64,000 nt of DNA from Xanthobacter dioxanivorans (GCF_016807805.1 NZ_CP063362.1:4630501-4694500); one strand, 5' to 3'; numbered from the stretch's first letter, positions 43,726 to 53,019 are shown. Made by a program: numbers and translations. The notes: generated by a model not told the origin, from the letters alone.

Positions 43726-44497
43726 CTGCCGCCTCCTTGGCCGCGGTGCCGAGATAGGCCTCGATCACCCTGGGATCCCGGCTGACCGCCGCCGGCGCGC
43801 CCTCGGCGATCTTCTCGCCGTGATCGAGCACGACGACGCAATTGGACAGCCGCATCACCAGCTTCATGTCGTGCTCGACCAGAAGGATGGCGACGCCTTC
43901 GGCCGCCACCTCGCAGATCAGGCGGTCGATCTCCTCCGTCTCGACGGCATTGCAGCCCGCCGCAGGCTCGTCGAGCAGAAGCACCCGTGGCCGTGCGGCC
44001 AGCGCGCGCGCGATCTCCAGCCGCTTCAGCGCGCCATAGGACAGCGCGCCCGATTCGCGCTCCGCCGCGCGGGACAGGCCGACCCGCTCCAGGAGCTCCC
44101 GCGCCCCCACTTCCGCCGCGCGGGAGCGCCGCCGCGCGGCCGGAAGTCCCAGCAAATCCGACAGCACCGCTCCGCGCTCGTGCAGGTGAAAGCCGACGAT
44201 GACGTTCTCGAGCACGCTCATCTGCTGGAAGATCTGCAGGTTCTGGAACGTGCGCGAAAGGCCCCGCGTGGCGAGCAGGTCCGGGCGCAGTCCGGTCACG
44301 TCCTCGCCGTCCAGCATCACCTTGCCGGTTCTTGGCAGGTAGATGCCGGAGATCATGTTGAACAGCGTGGTCTTGCCCGCGCCGTTCGGTCCGATGACCG
44401 AGACGATCTGGCCGACGTTCAGGGTGAACGAGACATCGCTCACCGCCTTGACGCCGCCGAAGGAGATGCCGAGCCCCTGGACTTCGAGCAGGGTCAT
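43712..44497 (-). CDS. livG: branched-chain-type ABC transporter ATPase LivG
   Basis: A 261-residue ATPase from ATG 44497 (MTLLEVQGLGISFGG). Walker A GPNGAGKTT, SRTFQNLQIFQQMSVLENV Q-loop region, signature LSYGALKRLEIARAL and Walker B VLLLDEPAAGCN, then VEHDMKLVM. The signature is L-S-Y-G-A-L in place of the common LSYGQQR, and CN replaces the usual LN after AAG; both are mild variations. The ATG overlaps the livM stop by four bases. Confidence 0.95.
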   Translation of the reverse strand: MTLLEVQGLGISFGGVKAVSDVSFTLNVGQIVSVIGPNGAGKTTLFNMISGIYLPRTGKVMLDGEDVTGLRPDLLATRGLSRTFQNLQIFQQMSVLENVIVGFHLHERGAVLSDLLGLPAARRRSRAAEVGARELLERVGLSRAAERESGALSYGALKRLEIARALAARPRVLLLDEPAAGCNAVETEEIDRLICEVAAEGVAILLVEHDMKLVMRLSNCVVVLDHGEKIAEGAPAAVSRDPRVIEAYLGTAAKEAADAHG

Positions 44498-45450
44498 TCT
44501 CCCCTCCCCCGCATGAGACGTCGCGCGCTCGGAAGCAGCCCGGATGGCAGAAAGATCATCACCAGCATCATCACCAGGCCGAGCACCACGTGCTCGTAGT
44601 CCTGGAGCACCGTGAGCACCTGCGGCAGCATGGTGAGCAGCGCCGCGCCGAAGATGGCACCGAGCACGGAGCCCGCCCCGCCCAGCACGGCCATGGTCAC
44701 GAGCTCGATGGAGTGCATGTAGCCGGCCACGTCCGGCGTGATCAGCCGGTTCTGCAGCGCCAGCAGCGAGCCGGACACCGAGGCATAGACCGCCGAGATG
44801 ACGAAGGCGTTCAGCTTGGCGCGGGCCACGTCCACGCCCACCGTGCGCGCGGCGACTTCCGAGCCGTGCAGCGCGCGCAGCGCCCGCCCCGTGGCGCTGT
44901 CGTGCAGGTTGAGCGCCAGCCACGCGCCGATGACCAGGAACAGGCCGGTGAACCCGTACCAGAATTGCGGGGTGGTCAGCTCGATGCCAAGGGTGCCGAG
45001 CCACCCGCGCAGCCCGAGGTCCGGCACCTTGATGCCGTCCGGCCCGCCGGTGATCGCCCCCTCGTTGGACAGCACCATGGCCACGAGCACGCCGAAGCCC
45101 AGGCTGGCCACCGCGAGATAATAGCCCTTGAGGCGCAGGATGGGCCGGCCGACCAGCCAGGCGGTCACGCCCGAAAGCCCCGCGCCGAGCACCACGGCAA
45201 GCCCCGGCGGCACGCCGAGATGCACCGGCAGCAGCGCGCAGGCATAGGCGCCGATCCCCACGAAGCCGGCATGGCCGAGGCTGATCTGCCCGGCATAGCC
45301 GGTGAGAACGACAATCCCCACCACCGCGATGGCGTTCACGAACACCAGCGAGCCGACCCGGTAATAATAGCTGGAGGGGAAGAAGAAGGGGCTGGCGATG
45401 ATCAGGAACGCCAGCACGAGGAGCGTGGATTGCTTCGCCGAAAGCCGCAT
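44494..45450 (-). CDS. livM: branched-chain-type ABC permease LivM
   Basis: A 318-residue membrane protein from ATG 45450 with about ten hydrophobic segments. Family signatures: LTGYAGQISLGHAGFVGIGAYA, YYLAVASLGFGVL, GITGGPDGI-like loop AITGGPDGIKV, and GGAGSVLGAIFGAALLTML. It forms the translocation pore with LivH. The start is two bases from the livH stop, and the end overlaps livG. Confidence 0.95.
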   Translation of the reverse strand: MRLSAKQSTLLVLAFLIIASPFFFPSSYYYRVGSLVFVNAIAVVGIVVLTGYAGQISLGHAGFVGIGAYACALLPVHLGVPPGLAVVLGAGLSGVTAWLVGRPILRLKGYYLAVASLGFGVLVAMVLSNEGAITGGPDGIKVPDLGLRGWLGTLGIELTTPQFWYGFTGLFLVIGAWLALNLHDSATGRALRALHGSEVAARTVGVDVARAKLNAFVISAVYASVSGSLLALQNRLITPDVAGYMHSIELVTMAVLGGAGSVLGAIFGAALLTMLPQVLTVLQDYEHVVLGLVMMLVMIFLPSGLLPSARRLMRGRGE

Positions 45451-45452
45451 GG

Positions 45453-46325
45453 TCACACGCGCTCCGTCGGGTTGCTGCCGTAAAGGCCACGCGGGAACGC
45501 GAACAGCACGGCGAGGATGACGAAGAAGGCCACCGCGTCCTTGTAGTGGGAGCTCACATAGCCGGCGGTGAGCGCTTCCAGGAGGCCCAGCAGAAACCCG
45601 CCGGCGAGGGCGCCCTTGGGGTTGCCCATGCCGCCCAGCATGGCCGCCGCGAAGCCCTTCAGCGCCAGCGCGATCCCCGCCTCGAAGCTGGTGGGCATGA
45701 TGGGGGTGATGAGCACCCCCGCCAGCGCGCCGATGCCGGCGGACAGGGCGAAGGACAGGGTCATCACGAACTTGGTGTTGATGCCCACGAGTTGCGCCGC
45801 CAGCCGGTTGTTGGAGGTGGCCAGCACCGCGCGCCCGGTCAGCGTCCGGGTGAAGAACAGCCAGAGACCGAGGAAGATGGCCACGGCGCCGGCCACCACC
45901 CACAGGCTCTGCGGCAAGATGGCGGCGCCGAACAGGCGCAGCGGCGTGTCGCCCGAGAAGGCGGGCAGGCGGTGCAGGCCCTTGTCGAACACGATCTGCG
46001 TCACGCCACGGATGAAGATGGAGGCGCCGATGGTGATGATGATCAGCGACACCACCGGAGCGCCGCGCGCCGGCTCGATGGCGAGCTCGTTGAGCGCGAC
46101 GCCCACCGCCGCCGTCACCACGATGGCGATGAGCGCGGCCAACGGCAGCGGCAGCCCGGCGGCGACGCCGGCCACCGAGATCATGCCGCCGAGCATGACG
46201 AACTCACCCTGGGCGAAGTTCACCACGTCGGACGCGTTGTAGATGATGGTGAAGCCCAGGGCGACGAGCGCGTAGACCGCGCCGACCGTCACTCCGGACA
46301 CCAGGAACTGCAGAAGATCAGACAT
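45453..46325 (-). CDS. livH: branched-chain-type ABC permease LivH
   Basis: A 290-residue membrane permease from ATG 46325 with LivH motifs: GAVYALVALGFTIIYNASDV, NFAQGEFVMLGG, and KGFAAAMLGGMGNPKGALAGG. It pairs with LivM. A 208-base gap to the binding-protein gene upstream contains GC-rich inverted repeats that could lower downstream expression, as in many Liv operons. Confidence 0.95.
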   Translation of the reverse strand: MSDLLQFLVSGVTVGAVYALVALGFTIIYNASDVVNFAQGEFVMLGGMISVAGVAAGLPLPLAALIAIVVTAAVGVALNELAIEPARGAPVVSLIIITIGASIFIRGVTQIVFDKGLHRLPAFSGDTPLRLFGAAILPQSLWVVAGAVAIFLGLWLFFTRTLTGRAVLATSNNRLAAQLVGINTKFVMTLSFALSAGIGALAGVLITPIMPTSFEAGIALALKGFAAAMLGGMGNPKGALAGGFLLGLLEALTAGYVSSHYKDAVAFFVILAVLFAFPRGLYGSNPTERV

Positions 46326-46533
46326 GGTTCGTTCGGTCCCCGCCGGCGGGTCGGTTCGAGGCGGCATCCGCCCCGGCTGAAGCCAGCCGAAGGACGAGTG
46401 CCGCCGCATGCTGCGTGGAAGGAGCGCGCGCCGGACCTGCGCCACCGGGCCCGGCGGGCCGCCCGCGAGGAGCCTCCGCCGGGTCGTGGGGCAAAGGAAC
46501 CGGGCTTCGGGAAAGGCCGTCGGATCGCCCGGC

Positions 46534-47667
46534 CTACTTCACCAGCTTCCAGCCGCCGTTGCTGATCTCAAGGATGCGGAAGGCGGAAAGGTCGAGGCCG
46601 AGATGGTCGGTCTTCGAGTAGTTGTAGGTGCCGGTGGTGCCGACAAGGCCGGTCGTCCCCTCGATGGCGTCGCGGATCGCGGCGGGCTTGCTGGAGCCGG
46701 CGCGGGCGATGGCTTCGGTGAGGATGCGCATGGCATCGTGGGCATAGCCGCCGAAGGTGGAGACGGGGGCGCCCGCCGCCTTCTCGAAGCTCGCCTTGTA
46801 GGCCAGCACCACCGGCTTCTGCGGGTCCTTCGGATCGAGCAGCTCGCCCACCAGCAGCGCGGTGCCAGGCAGCCTCACCCCTTCCGCGGTCTTGGCTCCG
46901 GCAAGCTCGATGAAGGCGTTCGAGGCGACCCCGTGCGACTGGTAGAGCGGGATGGTGATGCCGAGCTGTGCATAATTGCGGGTGATGGTGGCCGGCCCCT
47001 GGCCGAAGCCGGAATTCAGCACCGCCTGGATGCCCGGCTTGCTGCGGATGTTCGTCAGCTGCGGGGTCATGTCCGCGTCCTTCGGCCCGTAGGTCTCGTC
47101 GGCGACAATCTCGATCCCGGACGTCCTGGCCACGGCGAGGCACTGCGCCCGCATGGAGGCGCCGAAGCCGTCCGTCCCCGAGATGAGGCCCACCTTGGTG
47201 AGGCCGCGGTTCTTCATGTCCTCGAAGATCTTCAGGCACGCCATCCGGTCGGTGTGCGGCGTCTTGAAGACGTAGGGCTTCACCGGGTCGATGATCTCGA
47301 TGGCGCCGGCCAGCGAGATGAAGGGCACCTTGCTCTCCTCGGCCACGGCAAGAATGGCCATGGAGGTGCCGGTGGTGGTGCCGCCGAGGATGGCGACGAC
47401 GCCGTCGTCCTCCACCAGCCGGGTGGCGAACGTCTTGGCCTTGTTCGGGTCGCCGCCGTCGTCATAGAGCACGAGCCTGGCCTTCTCGCCCTTGATGCCG
47501 CCCTTGGCATTGAGCTCATCCACCATCAGCCGCAGCGTCCTGGCCTCCGGGTCGCCGAGCGAGGAGGCCGGACCGGTTTCCGAGACGACCGCGCCGATCT
47601 TGATGTCGGCACTGGCGGCGCTGGCCATCATCGCCAGCGCGACGAGGCCTGTCAGACACGTTTTCAT
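46534..47667 (-). CDS. Liv-type periplasmic binding protein
   Basis: A 377-residue family 5 binding protein from ATG 47667 with a Sec signal (TCLTGLVALAMMASAASA). The mature protein starts DIKIGAVVSETGPASSLGDP and carries GGTTTGTSMAILAVAEESKVPFISL and HTDRMACLKIFEDM. Family members bind amino acids or aromatic acids; residues such as ETGPASSLGDPEA are common in aromatic-acid binders, which suits the neighbouring dioxygenase cluster. Upstream is the palindrome at 47788-47801 shared with the TetR regulon. Confidence 0.92.
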   Translation of the reverse strand: MKTCLTGLVALAMMASAASADIKIGAVVSETGPASSLGDPEARTLRLMVDELNAKGGIKGEKARLVLYDDGGDPNKAKTFATRLVEDDGVVAILGGTTTGTSMAILAVAEESKVPFISLAGAIEIIDPVKPYVFKTPHTDRMACLKIFEDMKNRGLTKVGLISGTDGFGASMRAQCLAVARTSGIEIVADETYGPKDADMTPQLTNIRSKPGIQAVLNSGFGQGPATITRNYAQLGITIPLYQSHGVASNAFIELAGAKTAEGVRLPGTALLVGELLDPKDPQKPVVLAYKASFEKAAGAPVSTFGGYAHDAMRILTEAIARAGSSKPAAIRDAIEGTTGLVGTTGTYNYSKTDHLGLDLSAFRILEISNGGWKLVK

Positions 47668-48053
47668 GTTTCGCTCCCCAGGCAATTTCGGTGATGCATC
47701 CGAGCTGCCGGCGCACGCACGCCGCCCGAGGAGGCGGCCCGCGAAGGGAAGCGAGGGAGCATCACGCTTGTCCGATCTTTTTTCGTCAGATCGTTCGATC
47801 TTTTTAATCCAGATCAAATCGCATTGCCATCAAAATTTCTCGCCGCCCTCCGCAACGTCAGGATGCCGGTGTTTAAAGGCCTGATCAGGCCTTCCCCCCC
47901 CAGATCGGCGGCGGGAGCGGGACATTGCCATCGTCGATTTTCAGCGACGATCCCACCGGCGCGCCGCTTGACACGCCTGGCAGACCTGTTGATATTTAGA
48001 TCGATCGTTCGACTAATTTATCAACATGCGATGAAACGCAGGGGTGGAGCGCC
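47668..48053. promoter_or_regulatory. divergent promoter region with two TetR-type operators
   Basis: This 386-base divergent region holds AGATCGTTCGATCT (47788-47801, perfect dyad), in front of the binding-protein gene, and the related TTAGATCGATCGTTCGACTA (47996-48015), in front of the dioxygenase gene. Both share the GATCGTTCGA core with sites at 55542, 55687, 57646 and 62777. A TATCAACATGCG stretch and AT-rich bases near 48010-48030 suit a promoter for the dioxygenase operon. Confidence 0.7.
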
Positions 48054-49331
48054 ATGCCACAAGCAGCAGTATCCCAGGAAGCCGGATTCCGCGATTATCG
48101 CGCCCTGATCGAGCCGGCGCGTGTCAACAGCCGCCTCTACTACGACCCCGACATCTTCCAGGAAGAGCTGGAGAAGATCTGGTACCGCACCTGGGTCTAT
48201 GTGGGCCACACCAGCGAGATCCCGAACAAGAACGACTACGTCACCAAGTCGATCGGCCCCATGCCGGTGCTGCTGGTGCGGGACAAGGACGGCGAGGTCC
48301 GCCTCCTGCTCAACAAGTGCCCGCACCGCGGCAACCAGCTCTGCGCCTACAAGCAGGGCAACCGGACGAGCTTTACCTGCCCCTACCATTCCTGGACCTT
48401 CAGCAATACCGGCGACCTCATGGGCTACGCCTTGCCGGAGGGCTATGAGGGGCAGGACAAGAAGGGCCTCAACCTCGGCAAGGTGCCGCGCATCGCCATC
48501 TATCGCGGCTTCGTCTTCGGCTCCATGGCGCACGAAGGTCCGTCGCTGGAGGAGCATCTCGGCGGCGCCAAAGCGGCCCTCGACCAGTTGCTCGACAACT
48601 CGCCCACCGGCGAGCTGGACCTGACCGCGGGCTTCCTGCAGCACCGCACCAAGGCCAACTGGAAGTTCATGCTGGAGAACGAGACCGACGGCTACCATCC
48701 CGGCTTCGTGCACGGCTCCGTCTTCCAGGTGACGAACAGCGGCATCGGCAATCTCTACGGCGCGCAATCCCTGGCGCTGACGCGCGATTACGGCAACGGC
48801 CACACCGAGTTCGACCTGCGGCCCGAGTGGCGCCGCCTCGACAAGCCCCTGGAATGGTTCGGCACCAGCGAGGCGCGCCTGCCCGACTATGTGCAGGCGA
48901 TGAACGCCGCCTACGGCGCCGAGCGCGCCCGGCAGATCATGATCGACGGCTCGCCGCACGTCATGATCTTCCCGAACCTCTTCATCGCCGAGATCCAGAT
49001 GTTCGTGCTGCAGCCGGTGGCGGTGGACGAGACCATCCAGCATGTGACGGCGCTGCAGTTCAAGGGCGCGCCGGACATCAACCGCCGCCTGCGCCAGCAG
49101 ACCATGGGATCGGTCGGGCCGGCGGGATTCCTGCTCGCCGACGACACCGAGATGTACGAGCGCAATCATCGCGGTGCGAAGATCCCTGATCCCGAGTGGC
49201 TGACGCTGACGCGCGGCCTGCATCGCGAGCGGCGCGACGAGAACGGCTTCCGCATCGCCCATTCCACCGACGAGACGCCGCAGCGCGGCATCTGGCGCCA
49301 CTACCTCAACCTGATGACGCAGGCCCGCTGA
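48054..49331 (+). CDS. Rieske ring-hydroxylating dioxygenase, alpha subunit
   Basis: A 425-residue large subunit. The Rieske [2Fe-2S] ligands are Cys89 and His91 (CPHRGNQLC) and Cys109 and His112 (CPYHSW). The mononuclear iron site is in ENETDGYHPGFVH, with Asp212 bridging and His215/His220 as ligands. The length fits two-subunit dioxygenases. It should insert O2 into an aromatic ring, fed by the ferredoxin at 51519 and reductase at 56400. The stop overlaps the beta-subunit ATG. The CoA-linked genes around it suggest that the substrate is an aryl-CoA ester rather than the free acid; this is inference. A TetR-type operator lies 40 bases upstream. Confidence 0.95.
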   Translation: MPQAAVSQEAGFRDYRALIEPARVNSRLYYDPDIFQEELEKIWYRTWVYVGHTSEIPNKNDYVTKSIGPMPVLLVRDKDGEVRLLLNKCPHRGNQLCAYKQGNRTSFTCPYHSWTFSNTGDLMGYALPEGYEGQDKKGLNLGKVPRIAIYRGFVFGSMAHEGPSLEEHLGGAKAALDQLLDNSPTGELDLTAGFLQHRTKANWKFMLENETDGYHPGFVHGSVFQVTNSGIGNLYGAQSLALTRDYGNGHTEFDLRPEWRRLDKPLEWFGTSEARLPDYVQAMNAAYGAERARQIMIDGSPHVMIFPNLFIAEIQMFVLQPVAVDETIQHVTALQFKGAPDINRRLRQQTMGSVGPAGFLLADDTEMYERNHRGAKIPDPEWLTLTRGLHRERRDENGFRIAHSTDETPQRGIWRHYLNLMTQAR

Positions 49332-49864
49332 TGACCGCCCTCGCCAAGACCTTCACGCAGGCATCCGCGCCCGACCTCGCCGCCCTGGATCCGGTGCTGC
49401 TGCAGCATCAGGTGGCGCAATTCCTCTACATGGAGGCCCGCCTCCAGGACACCCACGCCTATGACGCGTGGGAGGCGCTGTGGACCGACGACGCCATCTA
49501 CTGGATCCCGGCCAACGGCGACGACATCGATCCCGACAGGCAGATGTCGGTGCTCTACGACAACCGCTCGCGCATCGGCGTGCGGATCGCGCAGCTCAAG
49601 ACCGGCCGGCGCCACACCCAGACCCCGCGCTCGGAGCTGGCCCGCGTGGTCGCGAACATCGAGGTGACGGAGGTCCTCGGCAACGAGGTCGGCGTGCGCG
49701 CCAACGTCGTCATCTACGAGGACAACCTGCGGGGCGAGACGGTCTGGGCCGCCCGCAACGAATACCGGCTGCGGATGGTCGACGGGACCTTCCGGCTGGT
49801 CCGCAAGAAGGTCGCGCTCGTGAACAACGAGAAGCCCATCTACACCCTGTCTTTCCTGGTTTGA
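49331..49864 (+). CDS. ring-hydroxylating dioxygenase, beta subunit
   Basis: A 177-residue NTF2-like small subunit from ATG 49331 with family features: VAQFLYMEARLQDTHAYDAW, ALWTDDAIYWIPANGDD, and the C-terminal strand TFRLVRKKVALVNNE. It is structural and helps to shape substrate specificity. The start overlaps the alpha-subunit stop by one base (TGATG), typical of coupled subunits. Confidence 0.93.
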   Translation: MTALAKTFTQASAPDLAALDPVLLQHQVAQFLYMEARLQDTHAYDAWEALWTDDAIYWIPANGDDIDPDRQMSVLYDNRSRIGVRIAQLKTGRRHTQTPRSELARVVANIEVTEVLGNEVGVRANVVIYEDNLRGETVWAARNEYRLRMVDGTFRLVRKKVALVNNEKPIYTLSFLV

Positions 49865-49874
49865 GGGGCCGTCC

Positions 49875-50732
49875 ATGACACACAGCACGGCACCTGGCAC
49901 TACGGTAGAGGCCGGCAAATCCGAGCCGGCCAGCCCCGAGATCTGGATGGGCGAAGGGCCCGTCCTCCTCGCATACGCCGACGGGATCGCAACCCTCACG
50001 CTGAACCGACCGAATGCGGCTAACGGCATGAACATCGAGCTGATGCAGGCGCTCTACAAGGCGCTCATGCTGTGCCACCGGGCGCCCGGGCTGCGAGTGG
50101 TGCATCTGCGGGGGGCCGGCGCCAATTTCTGCGCCGGCGGCGACGTCCGTGAATTCGCCTCCAAGGGCGAGGCCCTCGGCGACTTCCTGCGCGAGGTCAC
50201 GGCCTACCTGCAGGTGGCCATCGGGGCGCTGATCCGCCTCAAGGCCGTCGTCGTGACCGAGGTCCACGGCTATGCGGCCGGCGGCGGCGGACTCGGCCTC
50301 GTCTGCGCCTCCGACATCGTCATCGCCGGCGAGGGCGCCCGCTTCCTGGCCGGCGCCACGCGGGTGGGCATGGCGCCGGATGCGGGGTCTTCCGTGATCC
50401 TGCCCCACCTCGTGGGCTTCCGACGGGCGGCGGAGATCATGCTGTCCAACCGCATCGTGGAGGCGGCCGAGGCGCAGCAGATCGGGCTGATCACGAAATG
50501 CGTGCCGGATTCTGTCCTTGAGGATGAAGCGCGCAAGGCCGCGCGCTTCTACGCCAGCGGCGCCCCCCTCGCCCTCGCGGCCACCAAGCGCCTCTTGTGG
50601 AACGCGCTGAACGTGGAGCCCGCCCTGCCCGAGGAGGCGCGCACCGTGTCCGAGCTGTCGTTCACCGCCGATTCCCGCGAGGGCCTCGCGGCGGTGATCG
50701 AGAAGCGCAAGCCGGTGTTCAACGGCCGATGA
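49875..50732 (+). CDS. crotonase-family enzyme, isomerase-like active site
   Basis: A 285-residue enoyl-CoA hydratase/isomerase-fold protein. The oxyanion motif is RGAGANFCAGGDVREFA; the second loop is YAAGGGGLGLVCASDIVIA, lacking the Glu of true hydratases (usually GGGxE); the third is VGMAPDAGSSVILPHLVG with an Asp, as in PaaG-type isomerases and dehalogenases. A 25-residue non-conserved N-terminus precedes the domain. It follows the dioxygenase genes by ten bases and overlaps the SDR gene by four, so it probably acts on the oxidised CoA ester. Confidence 0.87.
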   Translation: MTHSTAPGTTVEAGKSEPASPEIWMGEGPVLLAYADGIATLTLNRPNAANGMNIELMQALYKALMLCHRAPGLRVVHLRGAGANFCAGGDVREFASKGEALGDFLREVTAYLQVAIGALIRLKAVVVTEVHGYAAGGGGLGLVCASDIVIAGEGARFLAGATRVGMAPDAGSSVILPHLVGFRRAAEIMLSNRIVEAAEAQQIGLITKCVPDSVLEDEARKAARFYASGAPLALAATKRLLWNALNVEPALPEEARTVSELSFTADSREGLAAVIEKRKPVFNGR

Positions 50733-51472
50733 ACACGGGCGGAGCGGCGAGCGGGCGACGCGCCCTCGTCACCGGCGGGGGCGCCGGCATCGGCGCCGCT
50801 ACCGTCCGCCGCTTGGTCGCGGACGGGCTGGCGGTGGCCTTCTGCGACCTCGACGTGGCGGCGGGCGCGGCCTTGTCGGCCCAGACCGGGGCGGTCTTCG
50901 TCCACATGGACGGCACGGACGCGGTGGCCGGCGCGGCCTTGTTCGCCGCGCACGGCCCGTTCGACGTGCTGGTGAACAACATCGGCGCAGACCAGCATGC
51001 CTTCTTCACCGACACCACAGCCGCCGACTGGCGCTTCCTGCTCTCGGTCAATCTGGAGACGGCCTTCCTGTTCACCGGCCTCGCGCTGCCGGGCATGCAG
51101 GCGGCCCGCTACGGGCGGATCGTGAACGTCGCCTCGGAAGCGGGGCGGCTGGGATCGAAGGGAGGGTCGGTCTACGCCGCCGCCAAGGCCGGCCTGATCG
51201 GCTTCACCCGTTCCATCGCCCGCGAGAACGCCCGGTACAACATCACGGCGAACGCCGTCGCCCCGGGGCCCATCCGCACGCCCATGGTGGAGCGGGCGGT
51301 GGCGGAGGTGGGCGAAAGGCTCGCAGCCGACATGGCCGCTTTGACGCTGATGCGCCGCATCGGCGAGCCGGAGGAAGTGGCCGCAGCGGTCGCCTTCCTC
51401 GGCTCGGAGGGGGCGTCCTTCATCACCGGCGAAGTCCTCGGCGTGTCCGGCGGCATGGGCTGCGGCGCCTGA
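50729..51472 (+). CDS. short-chain dehydrogenase/reductase
   Basis: A 247-residue SDR. NAD(P) motif TGGGAGIGAAT, NNIGA strand end, catalytic Ser in NVASEAGRL, Tyr and Lys in VYAAAKAG, and FITGEVLGVSGG near the end. The Asp in CDLDVAAG after strand 2 suggests NAD preference. In this operon it is the natural candidate for dehydrogenation of the cis-dihydrodiol made by the dioxygenase, or of a 3-hydroxyacyl-CoA. The start overlaps the crotonase stop (ATGA). Confidence 0.92.
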   Translation: MNTGGAASGRRALVTGGGAGIGAATVRRLVADGLAVAFCDLDVAAGAALSAQTGAVFVHMDGTDAVAGAALFAAHGPFDVLVNNIGADQHAFFTDTTAADWRFLLSVNLETAFLFTGLALPGMQAARYGRIVNVASEAGRLGSKGGSVYAAAKAGLIGFTRSIARENARYNITANAVAPGPIRTPMVERAVAEVGERLAADMAALTLMRRIGEPEEVAAAVAFLGSEGASFITGEVLGVSGGMGCGA

Positions 51473-51518
51473 GCGAGCGCCGGCCGCGACAAAACCAATC
51501 AGCAAAAGGGGGGCAGCG

Positions 51519-51839
51519 ATGACCCAAATCGTCTTCATCACGTCCGACAGCCGGCGTATCGAGATCGACGCGCAGGACGGGCTGAGCGTCATGGAGTGCG
51601 CGCGCCGCGCCAACGTGCCCGGCATCGTGGCCGAATGCGGCGGCGCCTGCTCCTGCGCCACCTGCCATGTCTATATCGACGCGCCCTGGAGCGGCATCGT
51701 CGGCGAGGCGGCCGGCATGGAGCGCGACATGCTCGAATTCGCCGAGAGCGTGCGCGAGACCTCGCGCCTCTCCTGCCAGGTGAAGGTGGCGCCGGACCTC
51801 GACGGGCTCACCGTGCATCTCCCCGACGGCCAGGCCTGA
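51519..51839 (+). CDS. [2Fe-2S] ferredoxin (adrenodoxin type)
   Basis: A 106-residue plant/adrenodoxin-type ferredoxin. The ligands are visible in AECGGACSCATCHVYI (three cysteines with C-x5-C-x2-C spacing) and in RLSCQVKV for the fourth. The C-terminal acidic region (DAPWSGIVGEAAGMERDM) is typical of partners of FAD reductases. It should carry electrons from the reductase at 56400 to the Rieske centre of the dioxygenase. Confidence 0.94.
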   Translation: MTQIVFITSDSRRIEIDAQDGLSVMECARRANVPGIVAECGGACSCATCHVYIDAPWSGIVGEAAGMERDMLEFAESVRETSRLSCQVKVAPDLDGLTVHLPDGQA

Positions 51840-51876
51840 CCAGCAACCCGATGCCGGGACGAATTTGGAGAGGGAC

Positions 51877-53019
51877 ATGCCGGGGCCGTTGCAGGGACTT
51901 CGCATCGTGGAAATGGTCGGCCTCGGGCCGGCGCCGTTCGCCGCCATGATGCTGGCGGATGCGGGCGCCGAGGTGATCCGCATCCACCCGAAGGGCCAGC
52001 GCCCGGAAATCCCGCTGCTGAACACCCGCTTCGACGTGCTGGCGCGCGGCCGCCGCTCCATCGCCCTGGACCTGAAGGTCGAGGGAGAAAGGGCGGTGAT
52101 GCTGGATCTCATCGGCCGCGCGGACGGCCTTGTCGAAGGGTTCCGGCCGGGAACGATGGAACGGCTCGGCCTCGGGCCCGAGGTGTGCCACGCGCGCAAT
52201 CCGCGCCTTGTCTACGGCCGCATGACCGGCTGGGGCCAGACCGGACCGCTGGCTGACACCGCCGGGCACGATCTGAACTATCTCGGCGCCACCGGGGCTC
52301 TCAACGCCATCGGCCCGGCGGGCGTGCCCCCGCCCGTGCCCCTCAACCTCGTCGCGGATTTCGGCGGCGGCGGCATGCTGATGGCATTCGGCCTTGTCGC
52401 GGCGCTGTTCCACGCGCGCGCCACCGGGCAGGGCCAGGTGGTGGACGCGGCCATGACCGACGGCGCCTCGCTGCTGTCCGCCATGTTCTGGGGCTTCCGT
52501 GCCGGCGGCGCGTGGGGCGACGGGCGGGAGGCGAACCTGCTGGACGGCGGCGCCTATTTCTACGCGACCTATGCCTGCGCGGACGGCAGGTTCCTCGCCG
52601 TCGCCGCGGTGGAACGGAAGTTTCACCAGATCCTGCTGGACCGGCTGGGCCTCGACGCCGGCGAATTCACCCACATGGCCGACCCCTCCGCCTGGGGCCG
52701 GCTGCGCGCCCGCCTCGCCGACCTCTTCCGCCAGCAGCCCCGCGACCACTGGGCCGCCCTGTTCGCGGGGACGGACGCCTGCGTCACTCCCGTCCTCGAC
52801 TGGGCCGAGGCGGCCGGGCACGCTCAGGCGCAAGCGCGCACGGCCTTCGTGACGGTGGACGGCGTGATGCAGCCCGCCCCTGCCCCGCGCTTCAGCGCCA
52901 CCGCCTCCACCGTCGCCCACGGCCCCGCCGCCGCCGGCGCCCACACGCGGGAGATTCTCGCGGACTGGGGCGTCCTGGCGGCCGGTATGGAGGAGCCCAT
53001 GGGCTCCGGCACACTTTAA
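51877..53019 (+). CDS. alpha-methylacyl-CoA racemase
   Basis: A 380-residue family III CoA-enzyme from ATG 51877 with GGAGAGG upstream (TTG at 51865 is less likely). Its active site is that of racemases rather than transferases: GHDLNYLGATGAL with His131 and Asp132, and LNLVADFGGGGM with Asp161, exactly 30 residues after His131 as in MCR/AMACR (His126, Asp156). It should epimerise 2-methylacyl-CoA esters. It ends the dioxygenase operon, implying that the pathway handles an alpha-methyl branched (for example 2-arylpropionyl) CoA ester. Confidence 0.9.
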   Translation: MPGPLQGLRIVEMVGLGPAPFAAMMLADAGAEVIRIHPKGQRPEIPLLNTRFDVLARGRRSIALDLKVEGERAVMLDLIGRADGLVEGFRPGTMERLGLGPEVCHARNPRLVYGRMTGWGQTGPLADTAGHDLNYLGATGALNAIGPAGVPPPVPLNLVADFGGGGMLMAFGLVAALFHARATGQGQVVDAAMTDGASLLSAMFWGFRAGGAWGDGREANLLDGGAYFYATYACADGRFLAVAAVERKFHQILLDRLGLDAGEFTHMADPSAWGRLRARLADLFRQQPRDHWAALFAGTDACVTPVLDWAEAAGHAQAQARTAFVTVDGVMQPAPAPRFSATASTVAHGPAAAGAHTREILADWGVLAAGMEEPMGSGTL

